DNA of 64,000 nt from Chloroflexota bacterium (GTDB lineage Bacteria > Chloroflexota > Anaerolineae > Anaerolineales > Villigracilaceae): NCBI GenBank assembly GCA_016235425.1, contig JACRLC010000037.1, positions 1 to 64,000 on the forward strand, in the 5' to 3' direction. Shown in pieces: positions 8,120-17,014 of this stretch (position 1 is its first letter; the number at the start of each line of letters is the position of its first letter). The position numbers and the translations under genes are program-made. The notes beneath the pieces were generated by a model. That model saw only the letters and a list, made by a program, of their open reading frames with translations. It did no database searches and had not been told where the DNA came from.

Positions 8120-9589
8120 ATGGACATCATCGAACGCATAGATAATTGGGCGCAGGTTTACCCGGAGCGCGTCGCTCACGTGAGCGGCGGACAGAGACTC
8201 ACGTACAAAGAATTGAAGGCCCAATCCGACAAACTGGCGGGCTATCTTTCGCAGGCGCTCCCCAATGACGGCTCCCCCATCGTCATTTTGGGACACAAAC
8301 AGGTTGAAATGACCATCGGTTTCATCGGGTGCGCCAAAGCCGGGCATCCGTACGTCCCATTGGAAAGTTCCTTCCCGGAACAGCGGGTAAAAACGGTGGT
8401 GGAAACCGCGCAAGCGTCCTGGATCCTGACCGTTGAAGAGATACGGAAGATTCTGGAAACCACGGAAGAAAATCCAAAATTCGAGAACCGAAAACGGGAA
8501 ATGGAGGATGTGTGGTACATCATCTTCACGTCCGGCAGTACGGGCAATCCCAAAGGCGTGATGATCACACGCGCCAGCCTGGAAAATTTCCTCAACTGGA
8601 CTCTTGCTGAACACGAGATCACGGAAGCGGCAGTGACCATCATCGGGCAGGCTCCCTTCACGTTCGACGTGTCCATTTTGGATCTGTATTGCAGTCTCGT
8701 TCAGGCGGGAACGCTCGTCAGCGTGACGAAGGACGAGATCGCCAATCTCAAGGAATTATTCAAAACGCTCTCCAATTCAAACGGCACGATGTGGGTTTCA
8801 ACGCCGTCCTTTGCGCGGCTGTGCCTGATGGAGCCGTCGTTCAACGAAGGGATGATCCCCACGCTTGGCAGGTTCTGGCTGGCCGGGGAACCGCTCGCTC
8901 CCGAAATCGCCACGGAACTGCTCAAGCGTTTTCCAAAAGCACAATTGTGGAATGCCTACGGCCCCACCGAAGCGACCGTGGCAACCACCTCCGTTCAGAT
9001 CACGAAGGAAATCATCGCGAAATACAATCCCCTGCCCATTGGTTATCCCATGCCGGGAACCCAAATCCTGATCCACAACAAGGAAGGGAAACCTGTCGCG
9101 GCTGGGGAACGAGGCGAGATAATCATCAATGGCCCAAACGTCAGCATTGGCTACATCAACCGCCCCGATCTAACCGCCAAAGCATTCTTCGCAGTTGACG
9201 GACAGCGCGCCTATCACACCGGCGACTGGGGGCGCTGCCAGGATGGCATGGTCTTCTACGATGGCCGCATTGATTTCCAGATCAAATTGCACGGCTACCG
9301 GATCGAGATCGGCGACATCGAAGCAAACCTGCACGTCCTGCCGAATGTGCAGGATGCGGTCGTTGTGCCGGTGATGAAAGAGGAGCGCGCCGATCATCTC
9401 GTGGCGTTCGTAATTTTGAAAAACCGCACCGGCGCATCCGATTTTGAGATCATGCAGGAGTTGAAACGTCAGCTCGCGGAACGCGTGCCCGAATACATGG
9501 TGCCGCGCAAATTCGTATTCCCCGCCGAGTTCCCCATCACCACCAACGGAAAAGCAGACCGCCGCAAACTCGCCGAAACTCTTCAATGA
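8120..9589 (+). CDS. dltA: D-alanine--D-alanyl carrier protein ligase DltA
   Basis: A 489-residue adenylating enzyme. It activates D-alanine with ATP and loads it on the phosphopantetheine of DltC. Core motifs are in order: IIFTSGSTGNPKGVM (about 134-148), NAYGPTEATVA (about 279), YHTGDWGRC (about 371), KLHGYRIEIGDIE (about 392) and the C-terminal TTNGKADRRKL with its catalytic lysine. The length is close to that of known DltA proteins (about 500). The stop overlaps the start of dltB as ATGA. An amino-acid activating NRPS module is the alternative, but it has no condensation domain and sits among dltC, dltD, dltX and dltB. Confidence 0.92.
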   Translation: MDIIERIDNWAQVYPERVAHVSGGQRLTYKELKAQSDKLAGYLSQALPNDGSPIVILGHKQVEMTIGFIGCAKAGHPYVPLESSFPEQRVKTVVETAQASWILTVEEIRKILETTEENPKFENRKREMEDVWYIIFTSGSTGNPKGVMITRASLENFLNWTLAEHEITEAAVTIIGQAPFTFDVSILDLYCSLVQAGTLVSVTKDEIANLKELFKTLSNSNGTMWVSTPSFARLCLMEPSFNEGMIPTLGRFWLAGEPLAPEIATELLKRFPKAQLWNAYGPTEATVATTSVQITKEIIAKYNPLPIGYPMPGTQILIHNKEGKPVAAGERGEIIINGPNVSIGYINRPDLTAKAFFAVDGQRAYHTGDWGRCQDGMVFYDGRIDFQIKLHGYRIEIGDIEANLHVLPNVQDAVVVPVMKEERADHLVAFVILKNRTGASDFEIMQELKRQLAERVPEYMVPRKFVFPAEFPITTNGKADRRKLAETLQ

Positions 9590-10761
9590 TCCCCTACACC
9601 GATTTTCTTTATTTTGGCGTTTCGCTTTACGCGCTCCTGCCCGCATTGATCGCAGGGCTGTTCAAGCGCGCGTGGAAATTCTGGCTGGTCATTGCGACCG
9701 TTTTCATGCTGGCAGTCCAATATCCGCACGCGCGCGAGATGTTTGGGGCGGCGATCCCGGAGCTGGCGCTTCTCGCGGGATACGCGGTCATTCAATGGAT
9801 CATTTCTGTTCTGTTCCTGTCCATTCGGCGGAAGGGGAAAAATAGGGCCGCGTATTATTTAGCGATCTTCTTCAATCTGCTTCCTCTGCTGGCCGCGAAA
9901 CTCATCCCGCTCTTCCAGCCGGAATATCCCCTGCTGTTTTTGGGACTGTCGTACATCACCTTCCGCACGCTGGATGTGACACTTGGAATCCAGGATGGCT
10001 TAATTAAGGAGGTTAAACCGCTTCCCTACCTGACCTTTTTGCTGTTCTTCCCAACGATCTCTTCCGGCCCCATTGACCGCTACCGCCGCTTCAACGAAGA
10101 CTGGAACCGCGAACGCACGCGCGAACAATTCGTGCAGGATTTGGACGGCGGCATCCATCGCATCTTTACGGGATTTTTGTACAAGTTCATCCTTGCCGCG
10201 CTGATCAAACAATACTGGCTCGATCCGGTCACAGGGACCACGGACTTCCTGAGTACGCTTTCGTACATGTACGCGTACTTCTTCTATCTATTCTTCGACT
10301 TTGCAGGCTACAGCGCGTTTGCCGTCGGCTTCAGTTACATCCTGGGAATCCATACACCCGAAAATTTCAACCGCCCGTTCCTTTCGAGGGACATCCGCGA
10401 TTATTGGAATCGCTGGCACATGAGCCTGTCGTTCTGGTTTCGCGACAATATCTACAATCGCTTCACGTTTGCCGCGTTGAAAGGCAAATGGTTCAAAAAC
10501 AGCCAGACCGCTTCGTATCTCGGATATCTCATCACGATGGGACTAATGGGCGTCTGGCACGGGACGGCATGGCATTTTCTCATTTACGGCCTGTATCACG
10601 GATTCCTGTTGGTTGCCACGAACTGGTTCGACCGCAGATACAAGGGCAACCGCCTGCTCAACGACAAAGGGTTAATTTGGCAGGCGCTTTCGATCCTGAT
10701 CACATTCCATCTCGTGGCCTTTGGCCTGTTGCTATTCTCAGGAAGATTAGTCCAAATTTAG
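9586..10761 (+). CDS. dltB: DltB, membrane-bound O-acyltransferase
   Basis: A 391-residue MBOAT protein with about ten hydrophobic segments. The MBOAT signatures are FFPTISSGPIDRYRRF (about 147-162), FFDFAGYSAFAVG (about 233), RDYWNRWHMSLSFWFRD (about 273) and MGVWHGTAWHFL with the invariant catalytic histidine (about 323). DltB moves D-alanine from DltC across the membrane through a central tunnel, with DltX and DltD acting outside. It overlaps dltA by 4 bases. As the last gene of the cluster it is followed by about 240 bases with no recognised gene. Confidence 0.92.
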   Translation: MIPYTDFLYFGVSLYALLPALIAGLFKRAWKFWLVIATVFMLAVQYPHAREMFGAAIPELALLAGYAVIQWIISVLFLSIRRKGKNRAAYYLAIFFNLLPLLAAKLIPLFQPEYPLLFLGLSYITFRTLDVTLGIQDGLIKEVKPLPYLTFLLFFPTISSGPIDRYRRFNEDWNRERTREQFVQDLDGGIHRIFTGFLYKFILAALIKQYWLDPVTGTTDFLSTLSYMYAYFFYLFFDFAGYSAFAVGFSYILGIHTPENFNRPFLSRDIRDYWNRWHMSLSFWFRDNIYNRFTFAALKGKWFKNSQTASYLGYLITMGLMGVWHGTAWHFLIYGLYHGFLLVATNWFDRRYKGNRLLNDKGLIWQALSILITFHLVAFGLLLFSGRLVQI

Positions 10762-10789
10762 AACCAGCGAAGTCCATGCGTGGTGGTAA

Positions 10790-10936
10790 AATGACCGCAA
10801 TGCTCAAGCAGGCTTGAGCCGCGTCAAAGAGCAAGCTCTCAAGGATGGGGCGCTTTGCATCGTATTGCCATATGAGGTTGAAATGCGGGAATATGGCGAA
10901 AGACCAATGCCACAGGATCGGTATTGGGAACTGTGA
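10790..10936 (+). other. Possible orphan C-terminal coding remnant
   Basis: A stop-to-stop frame of 48 residues ends RVKEQALKDGALCIVLPY then EVEMREYGERPMPQDRYWEL and stops at 10934. The composition looks protein-like and unlike a random frame, but there is no convincing start codon or ribosome-binding site. It may be what is left of a deleted gene between dltB and the diguanylate cyclase. The stretch also holds the palindrome GCTCAAGC/GCTTGAGC near 10802-10819, without a T-run. Confidence 0.25.
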
Positions 10937-11003
10937 CCTATGCAGATTCAACGTAAAGCGTCTTGAACTTGCGATGTGATTTTCCAGGGAAAGGAATAAG
11001 AAG

Positions 11004-12107
11004 ATGAGCGCTTTGATGAGATCGTTATTTAGCGGGGGTGAGACCGCGTATCGTGAGACGTATTGGAAGGAAGACAGGGAACAGGCAAGACTCGTAATTT
11101 TTATCGTCGCTATTATGGTTGTAATGCTTGCCATCGTTGATTATCAGTTCCTGGGTAATAGCGATGAATTTTTAATGTTCTTGGCAGGCCGAATGACATT
11201 TCTGGGGGTTTCAATTGCAGTCTACTCGGGCATAAAGCAACATATCAAAATCAAACAAAACGACTACGCCATCCTCTTTTGGGCCTGCTCGCTGGCAGTG
11301 CTCACGCTTGCCATTGACGCCACCCGCCCAAATAATTTCTCCGGGAACATAGTCCTGCACGGTATCATGGTCCTGGGCAGTTATTCTCTCATACCCAACC
11401 GGTTATTGTTTAAGATCATACCTGCCCTGGCCTTTACGATCTTCGACATGATCATCCTGTTTTTCTACAAAACAGAGATACCCCCTCCCACCCTGGCGAT
11501 CGGCATCATTACACTAATTACCGTCAACGTTATGGGGATGGCAACTTCGTTGCGCTTGGATGCCTACCGCCGCAACCAGCATGAAGCCAAGATATTCGAA
11601 ACCCGCAACCGCATGCAACTGGTGGAACTTGCCACCACAGACAGCCTGACCGGTGTTTACAACCGGCGGCATTTTATCGGGCTGGGCGAAATCGAATTCG
11701 ACCGCTACAAACGCTTCGGACATATTTTCTCCTTCGTCGTTATGGACATCGATAAATTCAAATCGATCAATGACACCTACGGCCACCCATTTGGCGACGC
11801 CGTCCTGCAAAGTTTTTGTACTGTTTTGAGCAGTGAAAAACGGTCGGTGGATATCATCGGGAGGCTGGGAGGCGATGAGTTTGGCATCATTTTGCCGGAA
11901 ACCTCCGCCCGCGACGCCGCCAAAGTCATCCAGCGTATTAAACGGTTTTGCAGACAACTGGGCTTGAATCCCCTCGATGAAAAATTCCGCATTACGATCA
12001 GCGTGGGCCTGACGGCGGCGCGGCCCAGCGACCAATCGATGGAAGATCTTTACCACCGCGCCGATAAAGGCCTGTATCAAAACAGGCTCAGGAACAGGAA
12101 ACTGTAA
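11004..12107 (+). CDS. Membrane diguanylate cyclase (GGDEF)
   Basis: A 367-residue protein. Residues about 30-185 hold five or six hydrophobic segments, followed by a short coiled linker and a GGDEF domain (about 205-365). The catalytic GGDEF is intact in GRLGGDEFGIILPE. An inhibitory-site motif RSVD lies exactly five residues before it, so product inhibition by cyclic di-GMP is expected. SLTGVYNRRHF and MDIDKFKSINDTYGH complete the GTP/metal site. It makes cyclic di-GMP from two GTP. AAGGAATAAGAAG precedes the ATG. An HD-GYP phosphodiesterase at 35964 could oppose it. The signal sensed by the membrane part is unknown. Confidence 0.9.
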   Translation: MSALMRSLFSGGETAYRETYWKEDREQARLVIFIVAIMVVMLAIVDYQFLGNSDEFLMFLAGRMTFLGVSIAVYSGIKQHIKIKQNDYAILFWACSLAVLTLAIDATRPNNFSGNIVLHGIMVLGSYSLIPNRLLFKIIPALAFTIFDMIILFFYKTEIPPPTLAIGIITLITVNVMGMATSLRLDAYRRNQHEAKIFETRNRMQLVELATTDSLTGVYNRRHFIGLGEIEFDRYKRFGHIFSFVVMDIDKFKSINDTYGHPFGDAVLQSFCTVLSSEKRSVDIIGRLGGDEFGIILPETSARDAAKVIQRIKRFCRQLGLNPLDEKFRITISVGLTAARPSDQSMEDLYHRADKGLYQNRLRNRKL

Positions 12108-12151
12108 ACCTTCCAAATGACGGGCTTTTTTCCTGGGGTACAATTGCGCCC

Positions 12152-12973
12152 ATGATTCAGGTATCTTCCCTTACCTACTACCCAATCAAAGCCTGCCGGG
12201 GATTTGACATCAACTCATCCCTCATCCAGCGCATGGGACTCGAACACGACCGCCGCATGATGGTGGTCACGCCTGAGGGCGAATTCCTCACGCAACGCGA
12301 GTATCCAAAGCTGGCGCTCATCACCCCCGCGTTGACCGATGGCGTGGTCACACTTTCCGCGCCCGAATGGGAGGCGGTCACTTTTCCTGTTCTGAAAACG
12401 GGCGAGACGATCCCTGTAGACGTCTGGCGAAGCAAGGGCGTGCAAGCCGTGGATCAGGGTGAGGCCGCCGCGCAATGGCTCTCCACCTGGATTGGCGATC
12501 CCGTGCGGCTCGTTCATATTGCAGGTGGATTCAAGCGAAAACTAAATCCCGATTACGCGGTCAATGCAGACGACCACACCGGATTTGCCGACGGCTACCC
12601 GATCCTGATCGCCTCCGAAGAATCGCTTCAGGACTTAAACTCGCGGCTTGATTCCAAAGTCCCGATGAATCGCTTCCGCCCGAACATTGTTGTGAAAGGC
12701 TGTGAACCGTTCGCAGAAGACACGTGGAAGCGCATCAAAATCGGCGGCGTGGAGTTGGCAATCGTCAAGCCGTGTGCGCGTTGTGTGGTGACGACGATTG
12801 ACAAGGAAACTCTCGTTCAAAGCAAGGAGCCGCTAAAAACGCTGAACACTTTTCGCAAGCAGGCTCGCGCTGAGCAGGGTCGAAGCGTTGGCGGAGCCAT
12901 GTTTGGGCAAAACGTCATCCCATTAAACGAGGGCAGGATCGAGGCCGGTATGAGCGTGCAGGTCGTCGAGTAA
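12152..12973 (+). CDS. MOSC-domain protein with N-terminal beta-barrel domain
   Basis: A 273-residue protein of the molybdenum cofactor sulfurase C-terminal (MOSC) superfamily. It begins SSLTYYPIKACRGFD, the usual start of the N-terminal MOSC beta-barrel domain, and ends with the MOSC core. The conserved cysteine lies in KPCARCVVTTID (about 209-220), where MOSC proteins of the mARC/YcbX type hold the molybdenum ligand. NRFRPNIVVKG is another family signature. Such proteins bind molybdenum cofactor and reduce N-hydroxylated compounds or transfer sulfur; the exact substrate is not readable. Cofactor genes moaCDE lie in the same window (59695-60987). Confidence 0.87.
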   Translation: MIQVSSLTYYPIKACRGFDINSSLIQRMGLEHDRRMMVVTPEGEFLTQREYPKLALITPALTDGVVTLSAPEWEAVTFPVLKTGETIPVDVWRSKGVQAVDQGEAAAQWLSTWIGDPVRLVHIAGGFKRKLNPDYAVNADDHTGFADGYPILIASEESLQDLNSRLDSKVPMNRFRPNIVVKGCEPFAEDTWKRIKIGGVELAIVKPCARCVVTTIDKETLVQSKEPLKTLNTFRKQARAEQGRSVGGAMFGQNVIPLNEGRIEAGMSVQVVE

Positions 12974-12989
12974 AGGTAAAATCGCAGAC

Positions 12990-13766
12990 ATGTTTTCACG
13001 CAGGGATTTCCTCAAATTAAGCGGCGCGGCACTGCTTGCCGCGGCATTTCCAAACTTTGAAAGCGCGCAGGCAGAGGGCCCCTCCGCCCCACCGACGATC
13101 TGGCAGGGAAGCAAACGGCATCGTTACGTGGCGCTCACCTACGATGACTGTAATTGGCTTTATTTGATGCAGGACTTGGAAAAACTTCTGGCGGAATACC
13201 CGGACATTCGCATCACACTTTTCCCCACCGGCGAAAACCTGCTCTCAAAAGAGTCGCAGGATCATGGAATCTGGAATCGGTTTTACGATCAGGGACACGA
13301 GATCGGCTATCACTCGTACTACCACGTTGACCCCGGCGTCATGTCTTTGGATGAAGTAGTAAACGACTTCGATATGTGGAACGAAGCGCTTGTGAAAGTG
13401 ATGGGATTTCAACCGAAGGTCCGCTTTGCGCGGCCTGTCGGTGGAAACTATGTGAGCCGTTCGTTCATCGACATGTGCGCGTTGCGCGGATTGGTTCTCA
13501 CCATGTGGTCGGGCGCGGGCGGCGGGGAAACTGCCGGGGTGATGAACAATACTTTCAACCCCATCCGCAACGGCGACATCGTCCTGTTCCACATCCGCAG
13601 GAACGACATCGAAACGACCCGCGCAGTCTTTCCCTATTTGAAAGAGCAGGGAGTTCCGTCGGTCACGCTCTCGAAACTTTATGATGATTTGCTGATCGAG
13701 CAAAACCAAAGCGAAGGCTGTGATGTTGGCGCGGGGAGTCCGCTCACGAGGACTTGTATTGAATGA
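12990..13766 (+). CDS. Tat-exported polysaccharide deacetylase family protein
   Basis: A 258-residue protein starting MFSRRDFLKLSGAALLAAAF, a twin-arginine signal, with likely cleavage near residue 28. The mature part has the NodB-type deacetylase core: LTYDDCNWLY with the metal/catalytic Asp pair (about 49-50) and GHEIGYHSYYH with the metal-binding histidines (about 103-113). Such enzymes remove acetyl groups from N-acetylated sugars in peptidoglycan or polysaccharides outside the membrane. Tat export implies the enzyme folds with its metal in the cytoplasm. The gene is convergent with the desulfhydrase gene. The family also holds divergent members without known substrate. Confidence 0.82.
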   Translation: MFSRRDFLKLSGAALLAAAFPNFESAQAEGPSAPPTIWQGSKRHRYVALTYDDCNWLYLMQDLEKLLAEYPDIRITLFPTGENLLSKESQDHGIWNRFYDQGHEIGYHSYYHVDPGVMSLDEVVNDFDMWNEALVKVMGFQPKVRFARPVGGNYVSRSFIDMCALRGLVLTMWSGAGGGETAGVMNNTFNPIRNGDIVLFHIRRNDIETTRAVFPYLKEQGVPSVTLSKLYDDLLIEQNQSEGCDVGAGSPLTRTCIE

Positions 13767-13770
13767 GGAT

Positions 13771-13811
13771 AGGTAAAAAAGTAAACAGGCAAACAAGCAG
13801 ACAAGCGAGAG
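13771..13811. repeat. AAACAAGCAGACAAG repeat
   Basis: A short repetitive run (AAACAGGCAAACAAGCAGACA) in the gap between two convergent genes. The same words occur, on the other strand, at 19141-19165, where they supply the stop codon of the epimerase gene. Confidence 0.5.
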
Positions 13812-13820
13812 GCGGAGAGG

Positions 13821-14789
13821 TTAAACGATTGCAGTGGAATATTTCTCCGCGAAGAGCGCGGGTTGGCCGCCTGTGTGCCAGAACAGCACGGTCTCATCCT
13901 TTTTGAAAAATCCCTTGCGAATCAAATCAATCATCCCCGCCGCGGCGCGTCCGGTGTAGACTGGATCGAGCAGAAGACCCTCTTTTCGTGCAAACAAACT
14001 GACCGCTTCGCGCTCCGCACCGGTCAGGACCCCGTAACCTGCGCGGCAGTAATCGTCATTTGCCAGCACTTCGGCAGGATCGAACTCAATCCGCTTCCCC
14101 AGCTTTTCACTCGCGGACGAAGCCAGCGCCGAGACATGCTCCTGCAACCATTGCTTCGACTCGTCAATGCTGATCCCCAACACCCTGCCGCGATAACCGA
14201 ATGCGCGCTGACCCAGCACAAGTCCCGCGTGCGTGCCGCCTGAGGATGTGCCAAATACCATCCACTCGGCATGGACATTCTGCTGGAGGAATTCCTCCAT
14301 CGCAAAGGCGTATCCCAGCGCGCCGGTGAGACTCGACCCGCCGTATGGCACGAGATATGGCTTCTTCCCCTCTGCCGTAGCCTGGTCGAACGTTTCCTGC
14401 AAAATCCTGTCGCGGTCTTTGCGGTCTGCCACGGTGACGATCTTCGCGCCGAAGAGTTGGTCGAGCAGAATATTGGCAGAGGGTCGTGCGGGCATTTCAC
14501 CCGTCAACACAAGCGCGCATTCAAACCCGAAGCGCGCCGCCGCGGCCGCGGTCTGACGGCAGTGATTGGACTGGATCGCCCCGGCGGAAATCAACATCTG
14601 TGCGCCCTGCTCCTGCGCTTCGGCCACGAGGAATTCCAGCTTGCGGGTTTTGTTGCCGCCAAAGGCCAGCCCGGTCTGGTCATCGCGCTTGACGAGGATG
14701 CGCGGCCCGCCAAGTTCTTTGGAAAGCCGCGGCATTTCTTCGATTGGGGTTGGGAGGTGGGCAAAGTGGAGGCGGGGAATGACAGACAT
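13821..14789 (-). CDS. dcyD: D-cysteine desulfhydrase / ACC deaminase family enzyme
   Basis: A 322-residue fold-type II PLP enzyme. The PLP lysine is in AFGGNKTRKLEF (about Lys47) and the SNH motif in GAIQSNHCRQT (about 70-80). TSSGGTHAGLVLG is the phosphate-binding loop. It breaks D-cysteine into pyruvate, sulfide and ammonia; close relatives act on 1-aminocyclopropane carboxylate, and this assignment rests on overall resemblance (TPIEEMPRLS, RDDQTGLAFGGNK). GGAGAATC just before the ATG is a good ribosome-binding site. It is the first gene of a run on the minus strand downstream of the FemAB-like pair. Confidence 0.82.
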   Translation of the reverse strand: MSVIPRLHFAHLPTPIEEMPRLSKELGGPRILVKRDDQTGLAFGGNKTRKLEFLVAEAQEQGAQMLISAGAIQSNHCRQTAAAAARFGFECALVLTGEMPARPSANILLDQLFGAKIVTVADRKDRDRILQETFDQATAEGKKPYLVPYGGSSLTGALGYAFAMEEFLQQNVHAEWMVFGTSSGGTHAGLVLGQRAFGYRGRVLGISIDESKQWLQEHVSALASSASEKLGKRIEFDPAEVLANDDYCRAGYGVLTGAEREAVSLFARKEGLLLDPVYTGRAAAGMIDLIRKGFFKKDETVLFWHTGGQPALFAEKYSTAIV

Positions 14790-14837
14790 GATTCTCCTTT
14801 ATTGTGAGCTTTGTAATTGGCAAATGGTAATTGCCAA

Positions 14838-16010
14838 TTACGCACTTAGGTTTTGCTTTGTCTTTTCCTTCCCTCGCGACCGCATCACATCCAGCACGCG
14901 CGGGATGATCTCCGAGTACATCCGATACCACAGTGAATTGGGCGCGTAGTCCCATGCGCCGAGGGTGCGGACAACCTGCCCGCCAAGTCCCTCTTTGAAG
15001 CGATACACCCCCCACATGCCGTCACTTTCATTGAATTCATCCGGCGCACCCCACAAGTCATAGACTTTACAGCCGTATTCCTTGGCACGCTTCATGGCTT
15101 CCCATTGCAAAAGATAAGTGGGCATCTTCTCGCGGTGAGCTTCGCGCGACATGCCATAGATGTAATATGCCCGTCTTCCGAAATAAAAAACAAAGATCGC
15201 GGCAACGGGATCGCCATCCACTTCGGCGATCAACGGCTCGCAAGCCGGCAGGTTTGCAGGCTGAAGGGCTGATACTTGCGAACCGTCCAGCCTGCCAGCA
15301 TTCAAACGCATAAAAGTTTCCCAAACCGTCAGGTAATATTCCTCGTCACGAATGACGAATCCATCGCGAATGGACGTTTCCGCGTACATTTTGTAGAGCA
15401 TGGGCAGGTCGGCCAGTGTGCCCGCGCGCACGATCACGCCCTTTTTCCCGGCCAGACGGACGTTGTAACGCGTCTTCTGTTTCATGCGCGCCAGCATCTC
15501 ATCGTGAGGCACAGTCAAATCTATTTCGACCGTATTCTTGAATTGGATTTGATCGGGTGAATATTTCCAATACCTGCCGGTCAGGTCTGATGTAACAAGA
15601 TTTCCATCGTTGTTCATCAAATCACTCTCAGAGTCCGGGATGCCCGTGCCAAGGACCACGTCCGGGTCGCATTTCAGGAAGATCGCGCCCTGCTTCTTCG
15701 CGAAGGATTGCAGGTCGTCCAGCACGCGTTTTCTCAGGGACGCGTCGCCCCAGTCCATGAGCGGGCCTTTGGGAATGTATAAAATGCTCAAGCGTGCCGC
15801 GAACCCGCGGTTGATGATCTTTTTTTTGAGTGCCATCGCGGCCGCGACCGGTTCATGCCCCGCATATTCGGATTCCCACACAAAAGGCATTGGCTCCCAG
15901 CCATACTTCGCCTTCACCTGTGACCATTCCCACGTCTGAAGCAGGTGAGGGTTGGGTAGTTGGGAAATAATTTCATCCCACTCAGAGGCCACGCCCGTAA
16001 ATTTTTTCAT
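14838..16010 (-). CDS. FemAB/FemX-like peptidyltransferase, second of a pair
   Basis: A FemAB-like GNAT-fold aminoacyltransferase of 390 residues from the ATG at 16010; upstream codons belong to the neighbour. Family marks are LLQTWEWSQVKAKYGWEP at the N-terminus and EMLARMKQKTRYNVRLAGKK in the middle, with MPTYLLQWEAMKRAKEYGC and YDLWGAPDEF near the end. These enzymes add amino acids from aminoacyl-tRNA to the peptide of lipid II, making wall cross-bridges. It overlaps the paralog upstream (ATGA). Relative to that paralog, about 25 extra residues (15240-15310) carry repetitive sequence in frame. The stop at 14838 falls in a low-complexity ATTGGCAATTACC stretch. Confidence 0.82.
   Translation of the reverse strand: MKKFTGVASEWDEIISQLPNPHLLQTWEWSQVKAKYGWEPMPFVWESEYAGHEPVAAAMALKKKIINRGFAARLSILYIPKGPLMDWGDASLRKRVLDDLQSFAKKQGAIFLKCDPDVVLGTGIPDSESDLMNNDGNLVTSDLTGRYWKYSPDQIQFKNTVEIDLTVPHDEMLARMKQKTRYNVRLAGKKGVIVRAGTLADLPMLYKMYAETSIRDGFVIRDEEYYLTVWETFMRLNAGRLDGSQVSALQPANLPACEPLIAEVDGDPVAAIFVFYFGRRAYYIYGMSREAHREKMPTYLLQWEAMKRAKEYGCKVYDLWGAPDEFNESDGMWGVYRFKEGLGGQVVRTLGAWDYAPNSLWYRMYSEIIPRVLDVMRSRGKEKTKQNLSA
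15240..15310. repeat. In-frame repetitive insert in the second FemAB-like gene
   Basis: Repetitive words (GGCAGGTTTGCAGG, CAGCCTGCCAGC) encode RLNAGRLDGSQVSALQPAN and a few more residues. The paralog at 16007 lacks them: it reads ...VYDLLHPKEMCEILVAEY where this one reads ...VWETFM, insert, EPLIAEVDG. The insert keeps the frame. Confidence 0.55.
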
Positions 16011-17014
16011 TGACCAGCCTCCAGTCCTGCCATGCGCCAAAGATAAAGTTTATACAACAACGGATTGTACACTCGATCCAATGCCTGCGCGGCGCGTTTG
16101 ACTTCACCGCCGAAGCCGCGTTTGAAACGATAGACGCCCCACAGGCCGTCATGCCTGGTCTCGAAATCGGCCTCGAGAGCCGCTTCATCTTCATCCGGCA
16201 CACCCCAGAGATCGTATTCTTCGCACCCGCGCGCCCTTGCCCACTTCATCGCTTCCCATTGCAGGAGATAAGTGGGCATACGATTACGCTCCTCATTCGT
16301 CGACGCGCCATAAAGATAATAGGATTGCGTCCCGCTTCGGGCGATCATCAACGAAGCCAATGGCTGGCCCTCATATTCAGCCACAAGGATTTCGCACATT
16401 TCTTTCGGATGAAGCAGGTCATACACACGTTGATAATATTCCAGCGAATGGATGCCGAACTCATCGCGTCCGCCCGTGACCAGCATCATTCGGTGAAACG
16501 CAGGGAGATCGTCCCAGGCGCGCACGGTCACGCCTTTTTTCTCGGCGAGGCGCATGTTGTAGCGGCATTTTTGTTTCATGCGCGCAAGGATTTCCTCTTC
16601 CGTACCGCGAAGATCAATGATGATAGTGCGGGGAGGTTGGATGTTGTAGGGAGAAGTCCGTAATTTGTGATTTGTGATTTGTAAATTGCTAACGGTTGAA
16701 TCGTTCCAAAGGTCAGGTTCGATTTTCAGGAAGATGGCGCGGTGCTTTTTGCAAACGGAATCCACCTCTCCCCAAAACCGATCGCCGGCCACTGGTAACT
16801 GTTTACTGCTCACCGGTTTGGGAAGATATCCCACCGTGAACCCCAGCGGCAATTTACGAAATAAGATCTGCGCGCCAAATTCGCCTTGAATCAGGCGGGC
16901 AGTCCGCCACCCAAAGGCGGACTTCAACTCGCCCCACTCGCCTGTTTGCAACAAATGAGCATGGGGATGATTTTGTAAAAATTGATTCCAATCAGAAAGG
17001 GAAACTTCAGGCAT
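16007..17014 (-). CDS. FemAB/FemX-like peptidyltransferase, first of a pair
   Basis: 335 residues from the ATG at 17014; the longer frame upstream runs through repetitive sequence. It shares with its neighbour the family marks HLLQTGEWGELKSAFGW, EEEILARMKQKCRYNMRLAE, MPTYLLQWEAMKWARARGC and YDLWGVPDEDE. The predicted role is addition of cross-bridge amino acids to lipid II at the cytoplasmic membrane face. The two paralogs overlap by 4 bases and probably act in sequence, as FemX, FemA and FemB do in staphylococci. A repetitive stretch (16661-16689) is read in frame as NLQITNHKL and breaks an otherwise conserved region. Which residue is added cannot be told. Confidence 0.82.
   Translation of the reverse strand: MPEVSLSDWNQFLQNHPHAHLLQTGEWGELKSAFGWRTARLIQGEFGAQILFRKLPLGFTVGYLPKPVSSKQLPVAGDRFWGEVDSVCKKHRAIFLKIEPDLWNDSTVSNLQITNHKLRTSPYNIQPPRTIIIDLRGTEEEILARMKQKCRYNMRLAEKKGVTVRAWDDLPAFHRMMLVTGGRDEFGIHSLEYYQRVYDLLHPKEMCEILVAEYEGQPLASLMIARSGTQSYYLYGASTNEERNRMPTYLLQWEAMKWARARGCEEYDLWGVPDEDEAALEADFETRHDGLWGVYRFKRGFGGEVKRAAQALDRVYNPLLYKLYLWRMAGLEAGQ
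16661..16689. repeat. In-frame TTTGTGATTTGT repeat in the first FemAB-like gene
   Basis: The tandem words TTTGTGATTTGTGATTTGTA are read on the minus strand in frame as part of NLQITNHKLR, just before the conserved IIIDLRGTEEEIL. The paralog has an unrelated sequence of different length here. Confidence 0.55.
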
